64,000 nt of DNA from Haemonchus contortus (lineage: Eukaryota > Nematoda > Chromadorea > Rhabditida > Trichostrongylidae), in NCBI GenBank assembly GCA_000469685.2, contig LS997567.1:19125204-19189203 (forward strand). The letters run 5' to 3'. The notes below the pieces were generated by a model. The model saw only the letters and a list, made by a program, of their open reading frames with translations, was not told the DNA's origin and did no database searches. Made by a program: the position numbers and the translations under genes. Positions 21,603-31,829 of this stretch are shown here, piece after piece; within the stretch, counting starts at the first letter, position 1, and every line of letters starts with the position of its first letter.

Positions 21603-22241
21603 AATATATATATTATAATAATATAATATATTATATTATTATTATAATATTTATTATAATAATATTATTTATTAAATTATATTATATTAATAATAATAAT
21701 ATTTATTATTATTATTATTAATATATTATGTATAATATAATAATAATAATTAATAATATATTAATATAATTATATATTATATAGTATAATAATAATATAT
21801 TAATAATAATAATAATAATATATATTATATATATTATTATTATATAATATTATTATATAATAATAATATTATAATATATAATATTATAATATACTATAAT
21901 ATTATATTATTATAATATATATAATATTATAATAATATAATAATCATATAATATAATATATAATAAAAATATTAATATATATAATCATATATTAATATTA
22001 TTATTATATATGATATATAATAATATTATATATTATATATTAATATTATTATATAATATATTATTAATAATATTATTAATATAATATATTATTATATTAT
22101 TATTAATAATTAATAATATATAATAATATTAATTATAATATAATATAATTATATATTATTAATTATTATAATAATTAATATAATAATATATTAATATTAT
22201 ATTATAATAATATTTATATTATTATTATAATATTAATATAA
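21603..22241. repeat. Pure A/T block 5
   Basis: About 640 bp of A/T-only sequence ending at the mariner target. Confidence 0.9.
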
Positions 22242-22243
22242 TA

Positions 22244-23524
22244 TTGGGTTGTCCGATAAGTTTCCGCCGATTTTTGACACCCCGGATTTATCAACCGATG
22301 TACAAAAGATCAAGGACCCAACCTAATAAAGTTGTATGTTTTCTGAAAGAGTAGATCCTCCTCTATATTTCTGTTGGGATTCTGTCAACATTTGTCGAAG
22401 TTTTTCTGTACAGAACTCGTATGAAAATGGAGAACCGCTGCGCGCATTTTCGGCATCTGAAGTATTTCTTCTACCGCAAGGCCTAGAATGCGGCTCAAGC
22501 CGCATGAAAGATATATGACGTTTGAGTAGACCATGCCCTAGAGGAACGTACAGTGCATGACTAGTTTGCGGAATCCAAACGGTGTGAATTTGCCTTCAAA
22601 GACCGGCAACCCGTAGGGAGACTATCATCAGTTTGAACGATCCACTCAAAATGTTAACCGAAGCAAATCGGCACATCACTGCTCTTGGAGTAGGACAAGG
22701 GCTTAGTGTTTCGAAATTAACCATCCATGGTCATCTGCAGACGCTTGATTTGTAAACGCCTTGATGTTTAGACATCTCGCGATAAGAGCGAGCGCAATGC
22801 GATGGACCGCGCCTCCATGTGCGACTCGTTGCTCGAACGAAATAAAAATGAACCGTTTCTGAAACGCATGAGCACGAGGGACGAAAATAGGATTGTGTAC
22901 AGCAATGAGGAACGGAAACAATCGTGTAGCTCCCTAGTGAGCCGCCACAAACCCCTGCAAAAGTCAAAATCCAGGTGTGGATGACTATGCCGAGTTGCTG
23001 ATGGGATTTCAGGGAAATCACTTACCATGAGCTGTTGTCGCACAATCAAAAGATGACTTAGGAAAGGTACTATAGTTAGCTAGAAACTATGGAGGCAGCG
23101 ATGGTCCAAAAGCGACCCTAAGTGGCCAATTACTAGGGTGTAATCTTCCAACAGGGTACTTCCAGACCACACGTATTTTTGGCCACTTGTCAAAAGTTGC
23201 TAAAGCTCGGGTGGGATGTCCCACCACATCCCCCATATAGTCCAGACATAGCACCATCAGAATACCACTTGTTTGGATTTCTGCAAAATTCCTTGAATGG
23301 AAAATCGTTCAATTCGCTGGAGGACTGCAAAAAGCACCTGAGTGGGTTTTTCCATTTTTAGTCTGGAACCTTCTATGGAAGAGGGGAAGTGGAACCTACA
23401 GGAAGATGGCGAAGCCTTACTGAACAGAATGGAGGATATATTGTTCATTCAATGGATTTCTCCTTCTAGGAATTTTCATTCGAAGATGAATCAAAAATCG
23501 GCGGGAACTTTTCGGACAACCCAA
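22244..23524 (+). mobile_element. Mariner transposon with decayed transposase (1281 bp)
   Basis: Inverted repeats start TTGGGTTGTCCGATAAGTTT and are flanked by TA (22242-22243, 23525-23526). The size is that of a full mariner. The plus strand encodes transposase pieces in several frames: DRASMCDSLLERNKNEPFLK followed by a decayed catalytic stretch, LKLGWDVPPHPPYSPDIAPS then EYHLFGFLQNSLNGKSF, where the third catalytic aspartate position reads glutamate. Many stops and frameshifts show it is inactive. Confidence 0.9.
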
Positions 23525-23526
23525 TA

Positions 23527-24065
23527 TAATGTATATAATATAATTCATGGGCTTGATAATTATAAATATTATATTATTATAATATAATATTATATAATAT
23601 ATTAATAATATTATAATATTATATTATATTATATTATATCATATAATAATATTATATTATTATATTATATTATATTAATATTTTTATATTATTATAATAT
23701 ATTATATTATAATATTAATATAATATATAATATATTAATATTATATATTATATTAATATTATAATATAATATATTATAATAATAATATATTATATTATAT
23801 AATATAATATATTATTATATAATAATATTATATCATTATATATATTATATATTATATTATATATATTGTTATATTATTATTATATAATTATATCATATAT
23901 ATTATTATTATTTATAATAATATATTTTATAAATTATAATTCATTAATGATTATATTATAATTATAATTAATTATCAGGTGATTATATGATTAATTATGA
24001 TTAACAAACAATATTCTGATGATCATATTCAATATTCTGATGATCATATGATATGCTGTCATATG
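23527..24065. repeat. Pure A/T block 6 with a GATCATAT-rich right edge
   Basis: A/T-only until about 23980, then a short transition (repeated TGATCATAT) leading into the 501-bp satellite. Confidence 0.8.
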
Positions 24066-24355
24066 ATCAATATGATCATTGAATGAGAGACCATATTCTG
24101 CTACTGCCAAAATCCACCCTACCCAGAAAGAGGGATCAACGCCAAAGGTAGAGCAGTGCCATCTAACTCGTTGTCAGGATTGATTTAATGAACCAGCTGA
24201 CTTTGATAACCCCTAAAGTGAGCGGGTACTTCAAACGTGACTGTTATCACAGCAGACTTCATGGGCTTGATCATCACTGGCCACCAGGTGAGCATCGGAG
24301 GAATTGTCTTTGGTTTATCTCGCCTTACTGTAGAGTCAGACTCAATGGTTTTTCG

Positions 24356-24409
24356 ACTTTTTAGGCTCTGACGAAGGCGAACTCGCCGAAACGTTAGCCC
24401 TATAAAGTT
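24356..24409 (+). ncRNA. Hammerhead ribozyme motif, unit 1
   Basis: The core CTGACGA is at 24368-24374. Stem II GGCG/CGCC with loop AACT lies at 24376-24387, preceded by one unpaired A. GAAAC is at 24388-24392 and then GTT. Stem III is minimal (AC/GT). Stem I pairs ACTTTTTAGGCT (24356-24367) with AGCCCTATAAAGT (from 24396), with one bulge and one mismatch. The predicted cleavage is after T24395. Minimal hammerheads of this form are known in the flanking repeats of Penelope-like elements and may need to dimerise. Confidence 0.75.
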
Positions 24410-24856
24410 TAAAATCTTGGAAAGGCTGAAGCAAATAAACATACATATCGGTAAGACAGAATTGATCATACTCCACTTCAAATTAGCTATCAAACATTTT
24501 TTCAACACTATAAATACTACTTATGCAAGTAATATGACTGTGATATAACGAATATACGGCTCATAAATCAATATGATCATTGAATGAGAGACCATATTCT
24601 GCTACTGCCAAAATCCACCCTACCCAGAAAGAGGGATCAACGCCAAAGATAGAGCAGTGCCATCTAACTCGTTGTCAGGATTGATTTAATGAACCAGCTG
24701 ACTTTGATAACCCCTAAAGTGAGCGGGTACTTCAAACCTGACTGTTATCACAGCAGACTTCATGGGCTTGATCATCACTGGCCACCAGGTGAGCATCGGA
24801 GGAATTGTCTTTGGTTTATCTCGCCTTACTGTAGAGTCAGACTCAATGGTTTTTCG

Positions 24857-24910
24857 ACTTTTTAGGCTCTGACGAAGGCGAACTCGCCGAAACGTTAGCC
24901 CTATAAAGTT
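24857..24910 (+). ncRNA. Hammerhead ribozyme motif, unit 2
   Basis: Identical to the unit 1 motif, shifted by 501 bp; core CTGACGA at 24869. Confidence 0.75.
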
Positions 24911-25357
24911 TAAAATCTTGGAAAGGCTGAAGCAAATAAACATACATATCGGTAAGACAGAATTGATCATACTCCACTTCAAATTAGCTATCAAACATTT
25001 TTTCAACACTATAAATACTACTTATGCAAGTAATATGACTGTGATATAACGAATATACGGCTCATAAATCAATATGATCATTGAATGAGAGACCATATTC
25101 TGCTACTGCCAAAATCCACCCTACCCAGAAAGAGGGATCAACGCCAAAGATAGAGCAGTGCCATCTAACTCGTTGTCAGGATTGATTTAATGAACCAGCT
25201 GACTTTGATAACCCCTAAAGTGAGCGGGTACTTCAAACCTGACTGTTATCACAGCAGACTTCATGGGCTTGATCATCACTGGCCACCAGGTGAGCATCGG
25301 AGGAATTGTCTTTGGTTTATCTCGCCTTACTGTAGAGTCAGACTCAATGGTTTTTCG

Positions 25358-25411
25358 ACTTTTTAGGCTCTGACGAAGGCGAACTCGCCGAAACGTTAGC
25401 CCTATAAAGTT
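25358..25411 (+). ncRNA. Hammerhead ribozyme motif, unit 3
   Basis: Identical motif; core CTGACGA at 25370. Confidence 0.75.
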
Positions 25412-25858
25412 TAAAATCTTGGAAAGGCTGAAGCAAATAAACATACATATCGGTAAGACAGAATTGATCATACTCCACTTCAAATTAGCTATCAAACATT
25501 TTTTCAACACTATAAATACTACTTATGCAAGTAATATGACTGTGATATAACGAATATACGGCTCATAAATCAATATGATCATTGAATGAGAGACCATATT
25601 CTGCTACTGCCAAAATCCACCCTACCCAGAAAGAGGGATCAACGCCAAAGATAGAGCAGTGCCATCTAACTCGTTGTCAGGATTGATTTAATGAACCAGC
25701 TGACTTTGATAACCCCTAAAGTGAGCGGGTACTTCAAACCTGACTGTTATCACAGCAGACTTCATGGGCTTGATCATCACTGGCCACCAGGTGAGCATCG
25801 GAGGAATTGTCTTTGGTTTATCTCGCCTTACTGTAGAGTCAGACTCAATGGTTTTTCG

Positions 25859-25912
25859 ACTTTTTAGGCTCTGACGAAGGCGAACTCGCCGAAACGTTAG
25901 CCCTATAAAGTT
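25859..25912 (+). ncRNA. Hammerhead ribozyme motif, unit 4
   Basis: Identical motif; core CTGACGA at 25871. The partial fifth unit ends before the motif. Confidence 0.75.
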
Positions 25913-26305
25913 TAAAATCTTGGAAAGGCTGAAGCAAATAAACATACATATCGGTAAGACAGAATTGATCATACTCCACTTCAAATTAGCTATCAAACAT
26001 TTTTTCAACACTATAAATACTACTTATGCAAGTAATATGACTGTGATATAACGAATATACGGCTCATAAATCAATATGATCATTGAATGAGAGACCATAT
26101 TCTGCTACTGCCAAAATCCACCCTACCCAGAAAGAGGGATCAACGCCAAAGATAGAGCAGTGCCATCTAACTCGTTGTCAGGATTGATTTAATGAACCAG
26201 CTGACTTTGATAACCCCTAAAGTGAGCGGGTACTTCAAACCTGACTGTTATCACAGCAGACTTCATGGGCTTGATCATCACTGGCCACCAGGTAAGCATC
26301 GGAGG

Positions 26306-26619
26306 CTAACAGGTGAGCAGGTTGCCAAGGAGAAGCGACTCATGCACTAATTTCCTACAAGGTCGTGATATCGCACTCATTGTAACACTAACTCCTTCAT
26401 TTGCACCATGATGTCCCCTTCGTCTCGACTGCCAGAAGCCCGCAACCATCACAGCAGCTACGATGCGGCTACATCCGAGCTGTCATGTAGATATACGTCA
26501 TCATATTGCCATGTATATATATATATTGTATATGCCACCGTAAGACCCCATTCAAATGTAAACTTCGTCGCCGGCGGAGTATCGTCGTCTGAGTCGACGA
26601 TCCCCGTCCCTCGTCGCTC
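26306..26619. other. Unassigned spacer
   Basis: No recognised gene. A short TATATATATA run lies at about 26515-26530, and the right edge resembles the sequence preceding repeat copy A only weakly. Confidence 0.3.
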
Positions 26620-26903
26620 TCTGACTGTCTGAGACGACGTGGGGACGTCAACTATGATTAGGGGGGTCAAGCGGGCGGGGCCACCAAAAAGCGTGGTCCC
26701 CAGTCTACCGCAAAACGACTACAAGAGACGTTGGTTACCCCGTTTGATTATACCTTACCTTTCAACCTTATTACATTTACTTTGCCTTTCTTTCTCGCCT
26801 TTTAAGTATTCTGTGATTGATGTATTTATATTGTTGCTTATTTATAACATAATCAACCCAAAAGATAAAGATATACAAACATAAACCACTGAACCACCTC
26901 GCA
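26620..26903 (+). repeat. Dispersed repeat, copy B
   Basis: Same as 3748-4036, with small indels (for example the TTGCTTATATTGTCG segment is shortened). It ends with the same ACCACTGAACCACC antisense tRNA-Gly segment and CTCGCACA, but is not followed by a tRNA. Confidence 0.85.
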
Positions 26904-27299
26904 CACAGGAGTGTTTCACCTTCACTTCAATGGAATCTGAGAGATCCTCGACGGCTTTTATTTAAAGATCCACGAAACCGTCAAGGCGGCAGCTAGCATT
27001 CCGGTGAAGGCATTCATCCTTTATTCTCAAGTGGAATCTCTCGCTGATCATTGTTGTATCAAGAACGGCCTTATTCGCGAACAAAGCCCAGCTTGGAACC
27101 CTCTTTATTATGGAACACATCAAACTCTTATTCAAACACAACTCATCACGTCATTTCTCTAAATCACGAGAGTGTGTACACTCGTGCCATTCGAGCTGTG
27201 CGCGGTAAATCGCGCGGCGAAACTCATAGCGATTCTGACGACTTTGGCGCCTACTATTGGGGGCCAAATTTGAAGTAGGGTAGATCAGTAGGATCAGCT
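26904..27299. other. Unassigned; facing TGGCGCC-type motifs
   Basis: No gene recognised. TTGGCGCCTACTATTGGGGG (about 27243) and, on the other strand, TGGCGCCTATTGTTAGGG (about 27350) form an imperfect inverted repeat. Each resembles an LTR-element primer binding site, but no LTR boundary is visible. Confidence 0.3.
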
Positions 27300-28138
27300 A
27301 GCCATACTAATCTACTCTATATCAGGTTCGTGCCCTAACAATAGGCGCCAGAGTCATTCGTATGGCCACGAATAAGGTCTCGCAATTTGCCGGGGGCAGC
27401 TCCAATCCCACGAATATACCCCTAAATCCACCCTAAATTGCTGCAGATGCCGAGATAGTTCTTCGAAAGATATTCTGCCATAGTGTTCTGGTCCGATGTG
27501 CGGAGGTAGGCTAGGACTTCAGCAAAGCGCCTTTGGAATTCGCTCAGTTGATTTTCTTTCAACAAGCGCTGAAGAGCGCTGTTGACCATCGGGCGCAAAG
27601 AAGCCTGAAAATTTGCGACTTCATTCTTTCAACATCGTATTCCCAGTTGGTCTCACCTCCACGAGTTCTTTCGTTTTTCTTTCCCTTGTCTGCCAGATGT
27701 GGAATCTACAAAAGTGAAGCCGAATCGGCGCCTCTGGGAAAACTGCGCGGAAGCCTTTATAAAAGCATGGAGCCTCATCTGTTACCATGGTCGCGGAAGA
27801 AAAATCGGGCAGCAATTTTTTGACTTCCGCGAACAACCTCTCGACGTATACACTTGTCATTGTTCCACTGAGGAGGAAGGCTACAACGAAGACCTTTTCG
27901 AAATAGCTTCTACCAACAATGTTGTCGTACCTACTGCTAGACCGCGGTCCTTATAATCTGCAACCATCAGTGTGGCTAACCTTAAGTTTCACCGTGTCGT
28001 ATGAAATGTGTCATCGAGAGACACACCCTTTGGAGAGTGTTTTTTTCAACCATTCCAGCATTATAGATGTTATAATCACTGAATTGAATAACTGAATCAT
28101 AAAACTGGATCGAGGTTTGCTCTTATTTAGAACATCTA

Positions 28139-29305
28139 TTAGGATGTAAGGAAAGTTCTGCTCGTTTTGTCAGCTTGCATAAGGTTGTACGGAAAGTTCT
28201 GCTCGTTTTGTCAGGAGGCAGCCACAAACATCAATTTTGCATGGGGAGAAGGCACGGCATTGGAGCGAACGGTTCGTCGCTGCTTCCCGAAGTTTAGAAG
28301 TGGAGGCGAGTCACTGGAAGAGTAAGAGCGAATTGGCCGACCATCGTTTGTCGATCACGATGTTTTGCTAAAAGTAGACCAAGAAATCGACGTCAACCTT
28401 CATGAGAGATCGCCAAACGTCGCTGCCCACCTCAAGCAGCTTGGAATGGTGAAGAAGCTTGACAAGTGGCTGCCTTACGAAATTACGGGGCAGCAACATT
28501 TAAAGCGCTTAGAGGTTTCATGTTCACTGTTGAAAAGAAATGATGTTGAGCCTTTTCTCCATCGTATTGTAACGTGTGATGAGAAATGGATCCAGTATGA
28601 TAACGGGAAGCGTTCTGCTCAGTGGGCAGATGTGAATGAACCTCCAGGAGCTTTTCCCGAACCAAGTTTACACGCTAAGAAGACAGTGACCACAGTTTGG
28701 TGGTCCAGCCATGGATTAATCCACTACGCGTTTCTTCCTCTAGGTCAAATCATCACCGCACAGTCCTATTGTGATAAAATTCACGAGATGTACACGAAAC
28801 TAGGGCGAATGCAGCCAGCACCAGTCAGTCGCCACGGTACACTGCTCTTGCACGACAGTGCGCGACCACATGTGTCACAAATTGTCTTCTAGAAGTCAAA
28901 CGAGCTGCGAATCGAAGCTCACCCTAATCCACGCTACTCATCAGAAAAGTCACCGAATGACTACCATCTATTCAAACATCTGGACAAGTTCTTTAGGGAT
29001 CGAGTATTCAAAAATCAAGGCGACGTGGAAGCTGCCTTCTCGAGTTCTTGGAACCCAGATCTCCGAACTTTCATAAAAATGGGATAGACAGACTTGTATC
29101 ACGTTGGCAAAAATGTGTAGAATCGAATGGGGCTTACTTTGAATAAAAATAATCACTTTGAGATGAGTTATGATTTTTTGAATGTTAGCTGACAGAACGG
29201 GCAGAACTTTCCGTACAACCTAATGCAAGCTGACAAACCGGCCAGAACTTTCCGTACAACCTGATGCAAGTTGACAAACCGGCCAGAACTTCCCGTACAA
29301 CCTAA
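28139..29305 (+). mobile_element. Mariner inserted in the MULE gene, with tandemly repeated ends
   Basis: The inverted terminus TTAGGTTGTACGGAAAGTTC (consensus) occurs twice in tandem on the left (28139-28179 and from 28180) and three times on the right (29190-29223, 29224-29264, 29265-29305) with a 41-bp period. A TA precedes the left end (28137-28138); the right end is followed by CA, so the duplication is not clean. Confidence 0.85.
28215..29135 (+). pseudogene. Mariner DD34D transposase, nearly complete
   Basis: Helix-turn-helix region NINFAWGEGTALERTVRRCF and FRSGGESLEE, then the linker WLPYEITGQQHLKRLE. The catalytic acids are in VTCDEKWIQYDN, LLLHDSARPHVS and SEKSPNDYHLFKHL; the second and third are separated by 34 residues, defining DD34D. 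The frame is open from 28365 to 28892, with a TAG after QIVF, another stop after the LEE motif upstream (about 28325), and a further stop near the end (after FIKMG). These few single changes suggest a fairly recent death. Confidence 0.92.
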
Positions 29306-29559
29306 CACAGTGCCCAACCGAAGTCACAAAGAACTTGGTCCAACCCAAAGAAAACTCTCGTGTCGAAAGAAACTGGCTAGCAAAACACGTAGTGGTAAAA
29401 GCAAATGTAATCCATGTCAAACCATACTCCAATAAAACTTCTAAGCCTGTGTACGAAACGGAATTTTTCGGCGGAATGAGTCTTCAAAGATGCGAGCAAA
29501 GATTTGCAATGATAAAAAAATTCCGAAATCAAGATCTTCGGTGTGACCAGAGCATATAA
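29306..29559. other. MULE intron remnant right of the mariner
   Basis: Sequence between the mariner end and the MULE exon coding for KGLYALVTP. An open frame of 74 codons on the plus strand has no recognisable domain. Confidence 0.35.
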
Positions 29560-30589
29560 TCCCTTACCCATCAAAAGACCTTTCCCACTTGGGTCTTCTG
29601 GTAGCTCCAAACATCTTATTCCATCGTCGGGGTTGTTCTCCTCGGAACGAATTCGCAGTGAAGTCACATCGTCATTGTGCCTCCATCCTGGTGCCATATG
29701 ATATCTTCTGATGATGTTGTGCAAATCCATCTTTGCCACAAATGAAAGCTTAGAAGACTTCATTGGGTCCTCTTTGCGGAGGCGATTGATAATGTAGTCC
29801 ATAGAATGCTCTATTTTCAAATGCGTTAATTAATGGTTGAAGTACAATTAGGAGTTGCATTACCTTCAAGCATGTTTTTCAGGTACATTATTTCCTGGCT
29901 CGAAAATTTCAGTAGGGCTGGGTCAAGCTCATGCCCTACGTGACCCAGACAGCCTTTGACGGTCACTGCTCCATCCTCATTGTAGTTCACAATCAAATGG
30001 CGAGAACGGTGGCACACATCTTTTTTTTTACTAACAGCAGCTCTCTGCGATGCCTCTCCCGAAGTCACACTAGCTCGGTGTTGCACCTTATTAGAAACCG
30101 AAGATAGAGCACGCGCTCTTTATTTACTCGAAAAAAACTTACGAAAGCTTTTCTTTTCTTGATGGCGCTAAAGTTTCTGAGTGCTTATTGGCGAATGACG
30201 TGCACGTTTCTTCACATATTTTCGTGAACTACAGCTAATAAAAAACGTTTAATTTCTCATCAACTTGATTACTGCACTCACAAAGCTCATACTCTGCACG
30301 GCTTGTAAATTGAGCTGTAATCATCGAATAATTTTGAGGACGTCCTCCAGCTCCGTCTTGGGAATGGTTTGCTTGGCAATGTTGAGCCAGTCCGTCATGG
30401 TTGGTGAAGCTTTCCTTACATGAGGGACATATCACCGTAGCTAGTCCAGAGCTCCTATTGATATGCTCACGAATCTCCACCACTTCATCCATGAGTTTCC
30501 GGTGCACGACTTGTAAATGGGTGTGCAGATTCTTTTTCATCATTACTTTTCCGCATTCTGGGCAGTTCCATAAAGACGAAGAAGGCATT

Positions 30590-30796
30590 TTGAGTAATGG
30601 CAAAGTTAAGCAGAGGAAATGCAGAAATTTTGAGTGGGATGGTCGGAGAAGATATGAGCCGATTACGAAATAGCGATGTCTCACCCCTTATTCCGCAACT
30701 TAGTTGTGATCTATTCACACACAATTTTTCGTAATTCACATTAGGTTTAACAACGTCTTCAAGTCTTTTCGTGATCTTGCGGCGGGTTCGCGTATA
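30590..30796. other. Upstream region of the MULE gene
   Basis: About 200 bp between the proposed transposase start and the MITE. No promoter element is clear. Confidence 0.3.
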
Positions 30797-30798
30797 TA

Positions 30799-31305
30799 CA
30801 GTAGCGCTCAAAAGTATCCGGCGAAATGCTTCTTCAGTAATAATTTTCACTTGTAACTTCTTTCCTACTGGATCTAATCAAGCGAAATTTCAATATGTGT
30901 AACATTGGTGTAGTGTGAATATTTACCACTATTAACTTGCAATCTGATCATGTTCCAGATATCCAAAAGGGCTTGAACAAAAAATCAACTGAAAATACTA
31001 ATGGTGGTCCTTCTAGGAGTCCTTTCCTTTTTACCATGTCTTAAGCGTACAAGCACTAATATCGAACCCAGAAGAGAAGAAATAAGTACATAAGGTCCGA
31101 ATAACTGCAGACGTCACAAACTTGATTTCAGCATAGTCTGAAACGCCTTCCCTTTAGACATGTGGACATTGCTGCTTTGAAGTCAAATAGTGTTGGTAGT
31201 GTCAAATAGGCTTCAGTTGAACATATCAAAATTTCATGCGATTTGCTCCACTGGGAAAAAAGTTACGGCAAGTTAAAGTTGGCCGAATACTTTTGAGCGC
31301 CACTG
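30799..31305. mobile_element. Tc1-type MITE, copy 2 (507 bp)
   Basis: Ends start CAGTAGCGCTCAAAAGTATC (left) and CAGTGGCGCTCAAAAGTATT (right), bracketed by TA. The body is clearly related to 5995-6520, for example the shared CTTTCCTACTGGATCTAA near the left end. Confidence 0.87.
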
Positions 31306-31328
31306 TATATATATATATATATATATAT
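31306..31328. repeat. TA microsatellite
   Basis: An uninterrupted TATATA run next to the MITE target site. Confidence 0.9.
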
Positions 31329-31390
31329 CGTGCGGACAGTGCGCACACGAAAAACCGGTCATCGACACGAGAGCTGATAAAAATTATGAA

Positions 31391-31573
31391 TTGCAACAAA
31401 AACTGCGACGAGCAATTAGAAAAAGAAGCAAGATTATCTCAAAAGTCATCAATGCTGAACAACAGAAGAATTGCAACAGCCAAACCGCTGCAATACCGGC
31501 GCGCTCCATTGATTTAAAATCGAATGCCCACGCGCGGGAAGTTATTCAACCCGCAGAACCTTCCACTAAGTAG
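31391..31573 (+). CDS. Small basic open frame, unknown
   Basis: Sixty codons, MQQKLRRAIRKRSKIISKVI at the start; lysine/arginine-rich and ending PAEPSTK. It might be a piece of a retroelement gag or an exon. No family is recognised, and coding status is doubtful. Confidence 0.2.
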   Translation: MQQKLRRAIRKRSKIISKVINAEQQKNCNSQTAAIPARSIDLKSNAHAREVIQPAEPSTK

Positions 31574-31829
31574 ATGCGTTCGGCGTTGAGAGGTAGACGG
31601 TATTGGTCCCGCAACGAATTGCTTGGTTTTAAGTTGGACAGTCGTCGCAAAAAGTTGACAAATGTCGCGCGCAACTCGTCCGGCGTTTTTTCTGGGTGTA
31701 GCTGTGAGTTTAGGTTGGTTCGCTATTGAGGTATTTACAAAAAAGTCGAGTAAGCAACTTATGCAACATCCGTATATTTCATACCTACAACATCTTATTT
31801 TTTGTACATCTGGCTATTTCAGACGTGGT
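31574..31829. other. Unassigned
   Basis: No recognised feature; a possible short frame begins at 31662. Confidence 0.25.

Larger units (their letters stand above)
24066..26305 (+). repeat. 501-bp tandem satellite, 4.5 units, ribozyme-bearing
   Basis: Units begin at 24066, 24567, 25068, 25569 and 26070. The period is exactly 501 bp and the units differ at only a few positions (unit 1 has AAGGTA and CGTGACTG where later units have AAGATA and CCTGACTG), so amplification is recent. The fifth unit stops at 26305, before its ribozyme. A 107-codon minus-strand open frame recurs in each unit, but it is antisense to the ribozyme and resembles no protein. The segment around the ribozyme matches sequence found downstream of Penelope-like endonuclease fragments at 39.6 and 54.5 kb. 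Confidence 0.97.
27300..30589 (-). pseudogene. Mutator-like (MULE) transposase gene with C2H2 fingers, split by a mariner
   Basis: Encodes a cut-and-paste transposase, minus strand. The first exon starts at about 30589 and has two C2H2 fingers (CPECGKVMMKKNLHTHLQVVH and CPSCKESFTNHDGLAQHCQANH, each shown here only as landmarks). Later exons follow at about 30086-29862 and 29815-29560, with a short GT-AG intron between them (GTAATG to AAATAG). After the mariner, MLEWLKKTLSKGC and SLDDTFHTTR introduce the catalytic domain, with the second acid in MVTDEAPCFYKGF and the conserved HFCRFHIWQ. There is at least one stop right after DDTFHTTR and a frameshift near 27860, so it is a pseudogene. The MULE termini are not identified. 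Confidence 0.8.

Noticed and set aside
10371..22241. Mitochondrial or telomeric DNA in the A/T blocks
   Set aside because: No mitochondrial genes, no TTAGGC-type telomere repeats; the sequence is only A and T.
24185..26011. Four identical 107-codon minus-strand frames in the satellite
   Set aside because: They recur only because the repeat is 501 bp (a multiple of 3) and are antisense to the ribozyme; no protein family is recognisable.
24066..26305. CRISPR-like or rDNA-like repeat array
   Set aside because: The unit is 501 bp with no short repeat-spacer pattern and no rRNA sequence.
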